From NCBI GenBank assembly GCA_016786965.1, contig JAEUVL010000162.1, forward strand, positions 1 to 7,014: a stretch of DNA of 7,014 nt, given 5' to 3'. This document shows positions 6,114-7,014 of this stretch, in pieces. Below the pieces are notes generated by a model, which was not told the DNA's origin, did no database searches, and was given only the letters and a program-made list of their open reading frames with translations. Each line of letters opens with the position of its first letter. The first letter of the stretch is position 1. Origin of the DNA: Chitinophagaceae bacterium. GTDB lineage: Bacteria > Bacteroidota > Bacteroidia > Chitinophagales > Chitinophagaceae. The position numbers and the translations under genes were made by a program.

Positions 6114-6695
6114 ATGAGAAACTATGTAACGGCAATATTGGCAACAACTTTATTAATGGTTGCCTGTAAACCCAAAGAAAAGGAAGAACCCAAAAAATTT
6201 ATTTCTGTTCTTTCGCTTATTGAGAAACAGGTAGCGCATATCGACACTTCCCTATATTCCATCCGAAAATATGTTATTCACGACAGCCTTCACATAGATT
6301 CTAGCTATGTAAACCGGGAGAATTTCCGGGAAGTTGCCAAAGAATTTTTGGAGATCCCTGACCTTTCTGATCCGAAAGTAGCCAGGAGATATAAAGAAGA
6401 AACCCGCTATGATCCACTGACTAACTGGGTGATTGTTAGTTACGTTCCTGTCAATCCCGAAAAGGAAGATATTCAAAAACAGGAAATCATTGTTATACCT
6501 AATGCTGCAACAGGAGATAAAGTAAACAATATCATTATTGAAAGACTGATCAGCAACAAGAATGGCTATTTAAGTAAAAAAATGTACTGGCAAACAGATA
6601 AAAATTTCCTTATCACGACTACCTCACAGAAGCCTGGCGAACCTGAAATCGTAACCATCACAAAAGTGATATGGGATGAATATTCCTTACAATGA
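6114..6695 (+). CDS. Lipoprotein of unknown function, translationally coupled to uvrC
   Basis: A 193-residue protein with a type II signal peptide: hydrophobic residues 5-17, then the lipobox LMVAC with the acylated Cys at 18. The mature protein starts with a strongly charged KPKEKEEPKK, a tether that resembles the Lys/Glu-rich start of Bacteroidota lipoproteins, some of which reach the cell surface. The rest shows no motif I recognise. It has an N-terminal helical part, a central PLTNWVIVSYVPVNPEKED, and alternating beta-type segments (IIVIPNA, NIIIERLIS, KNFLITTTSQ, IVTITKVIWDEYSLQ), consistent with a small beta-rich periplasmic or surface domain, perhaps one that tolerates or binds lipids. 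Its TGA stop overlaps the ATG of uvrC (ATGA at 6692-6695). An intrinsic terminator lies upstream, so these two genes likely form one unit. No link to DNA repair can be read from the sequence. Confidence 0.85.
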   Translation: MRNYVTAILATTLLMVACKPKEKEEPKKFISVLSLIEKQVAHIDTSLYSIRKYVIHDSLHIDSSYVNRENFREVAKEFLEIPDLSDPKVARRYKEETRYDPLTNWVIVSYVPVNPEKEDIQKQEIIVIPNAATGDKVNNIIIERLISNKNGYLSKKMYWQTDKNFLITTTSQKPGEPEIVTITKVIWDEYSLQ

Positions 6696-7014
6696 CAGCG
6701 GCAGAGTTTCAACATATTGCCGGCACCATCCCAAAACAACCGGGTATTTATAAATACTATGACGTAGCCGGTGAACTGTTGTATGTGGGCAAGGCTAAGC
6801 ACCTGAGAAAAAGGGTTAGTTCTTATTTCACAAAAACATTTACCAGTTATAAAACCCATGAACTGGTACAGCGAATAGCCAGGATCGAATTCACCATCGT
6901 TAACTCGGAACAGGATGCTTTCCTTTTGGAAAATACCCTCATTAAACAATACCAGCCAAGGTTCAATATTAATCTGAAGGATGATAAGACTTACCCATAT
7001 ATTGTAATAAAAAA
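6692..7014 (+). CDS. uvrC: UvrABC excinuclease subunit C, N-terminal part (3' end outside window)
   Basis: The first 107 codons of a protein normally about 600 residues long; the frame is open to the right edge. UvrC makes both incisions around bulky DNA lesions in nucleotide excision repair. The GIY-YIG nuclease domain that makes the 3' cut is seen almost whole: PGIYKYYD (residues 17-24, Tyr20), LYVGKAKHLRKRVSSYF (30-46, with Tyr31, Lys34, Arg41 and Tyr45), and DAFLLENTLIKQYQPRFNI (75-93), whose Glu80 is the metal ligand and Asn92 a conserved active-site residue. The start ATG overlaps the TGA of the lipoprotein gene, which fits the usual UvrC N-terminus (about 14 residues before the PxxPGIY motif). 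The segment KDDKTYPYI at 96-104 is also typical of UvrC. Confidence 0.97.
   Translation, partial: MTAAEFQHIAGTIPKQPGIYKYYDVAGELLYVGKAKHLRKRVSSYFTKTFTSYKTHELVQRIARIEFTIVNSEQDAFLLENTLIKQYQPRFNINLKDDKTYPYIVIK

Noticed and set aside
6566..6949. Reverse-strand 127-codon frame across the lipoprotein-uvrC junction
   Set aside because: It overlaps two strongly supported forward genes, one with clear GIY-YIG motifs, and its translation shows no family resemblance.

Overview
The window looks like chromosomal DNA of a Bacteroidota bacterium, most likely of the Chitinophagaceae or a close relative. The clues are a perfect Bacteroidota-type promoter box (TATCTTTG), weak or absent Shine-Dalgarno sequences, a short haem-binding cytochrome-type protein, a TonB-dependent receptor, and an ECF sigma factor paired with a one-pass membrane protein that ends in an outer-membrane-barrel-like domain. 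All genes are on the + strand. I see no mobile element, CRISPR array, tRNA or rRNA. No stretch longer than about 220 bases lacks a gene.

Layout. Bases 1-385 hold the last 127 codons of gpmI (cofactor-independent phosphoglycerate mutase). 21 bases later comes a 161-aa membrane-anchored protein with a CxxCH haem-binding motif (407-892). A canonical promoter (876-903) overlaps its 3' end and drives a 168-aa orphan single-pass membrane protein that starts with TTG (921-1427). A 735-aa TonB-dependent receptor (1474-3681) follows with no terminator between, so the two are probably co-transcribed. A strong 18-bp hairpin (3686-3727) ends this unit.

After a 175-base spacer comes a second unit: an ECF sigma factor (3903-4484), a short intercistronic hairpin (4501-4518) and a 478-aa protein (4540-5976). 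That protein has a 44-residue cytoplasmic head, one inner-membrane helix, a long low-complexity linker and a beta-rich tail resembling an outer membrane barrel. A GAAA-capped hairpin and a classic intrinsic terminator (6022-6056) close it. The third unit is a 193-aa lipoprotein of unknown function (6114-6695), whose stop codon overlaps the start codon of uvrC (6692 to window end, N-terminal 107 codons).

How the genes may work together. The most interesting pair is the sigma factor and its membrane partner. There is no recognisable FecR-type or zinc-finger anti-sigma gene, so the two-membrane-spanning partner is the natural candidate for the sigma regulator and might pass an envelope signal directly. 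The receptor unit is probably an iron/haem or other metal-chelate uptake locus, with the small orphan protein as an accessory of unknown role. gpmI and uvrC are housekeeping genes flanking these accessory functions.
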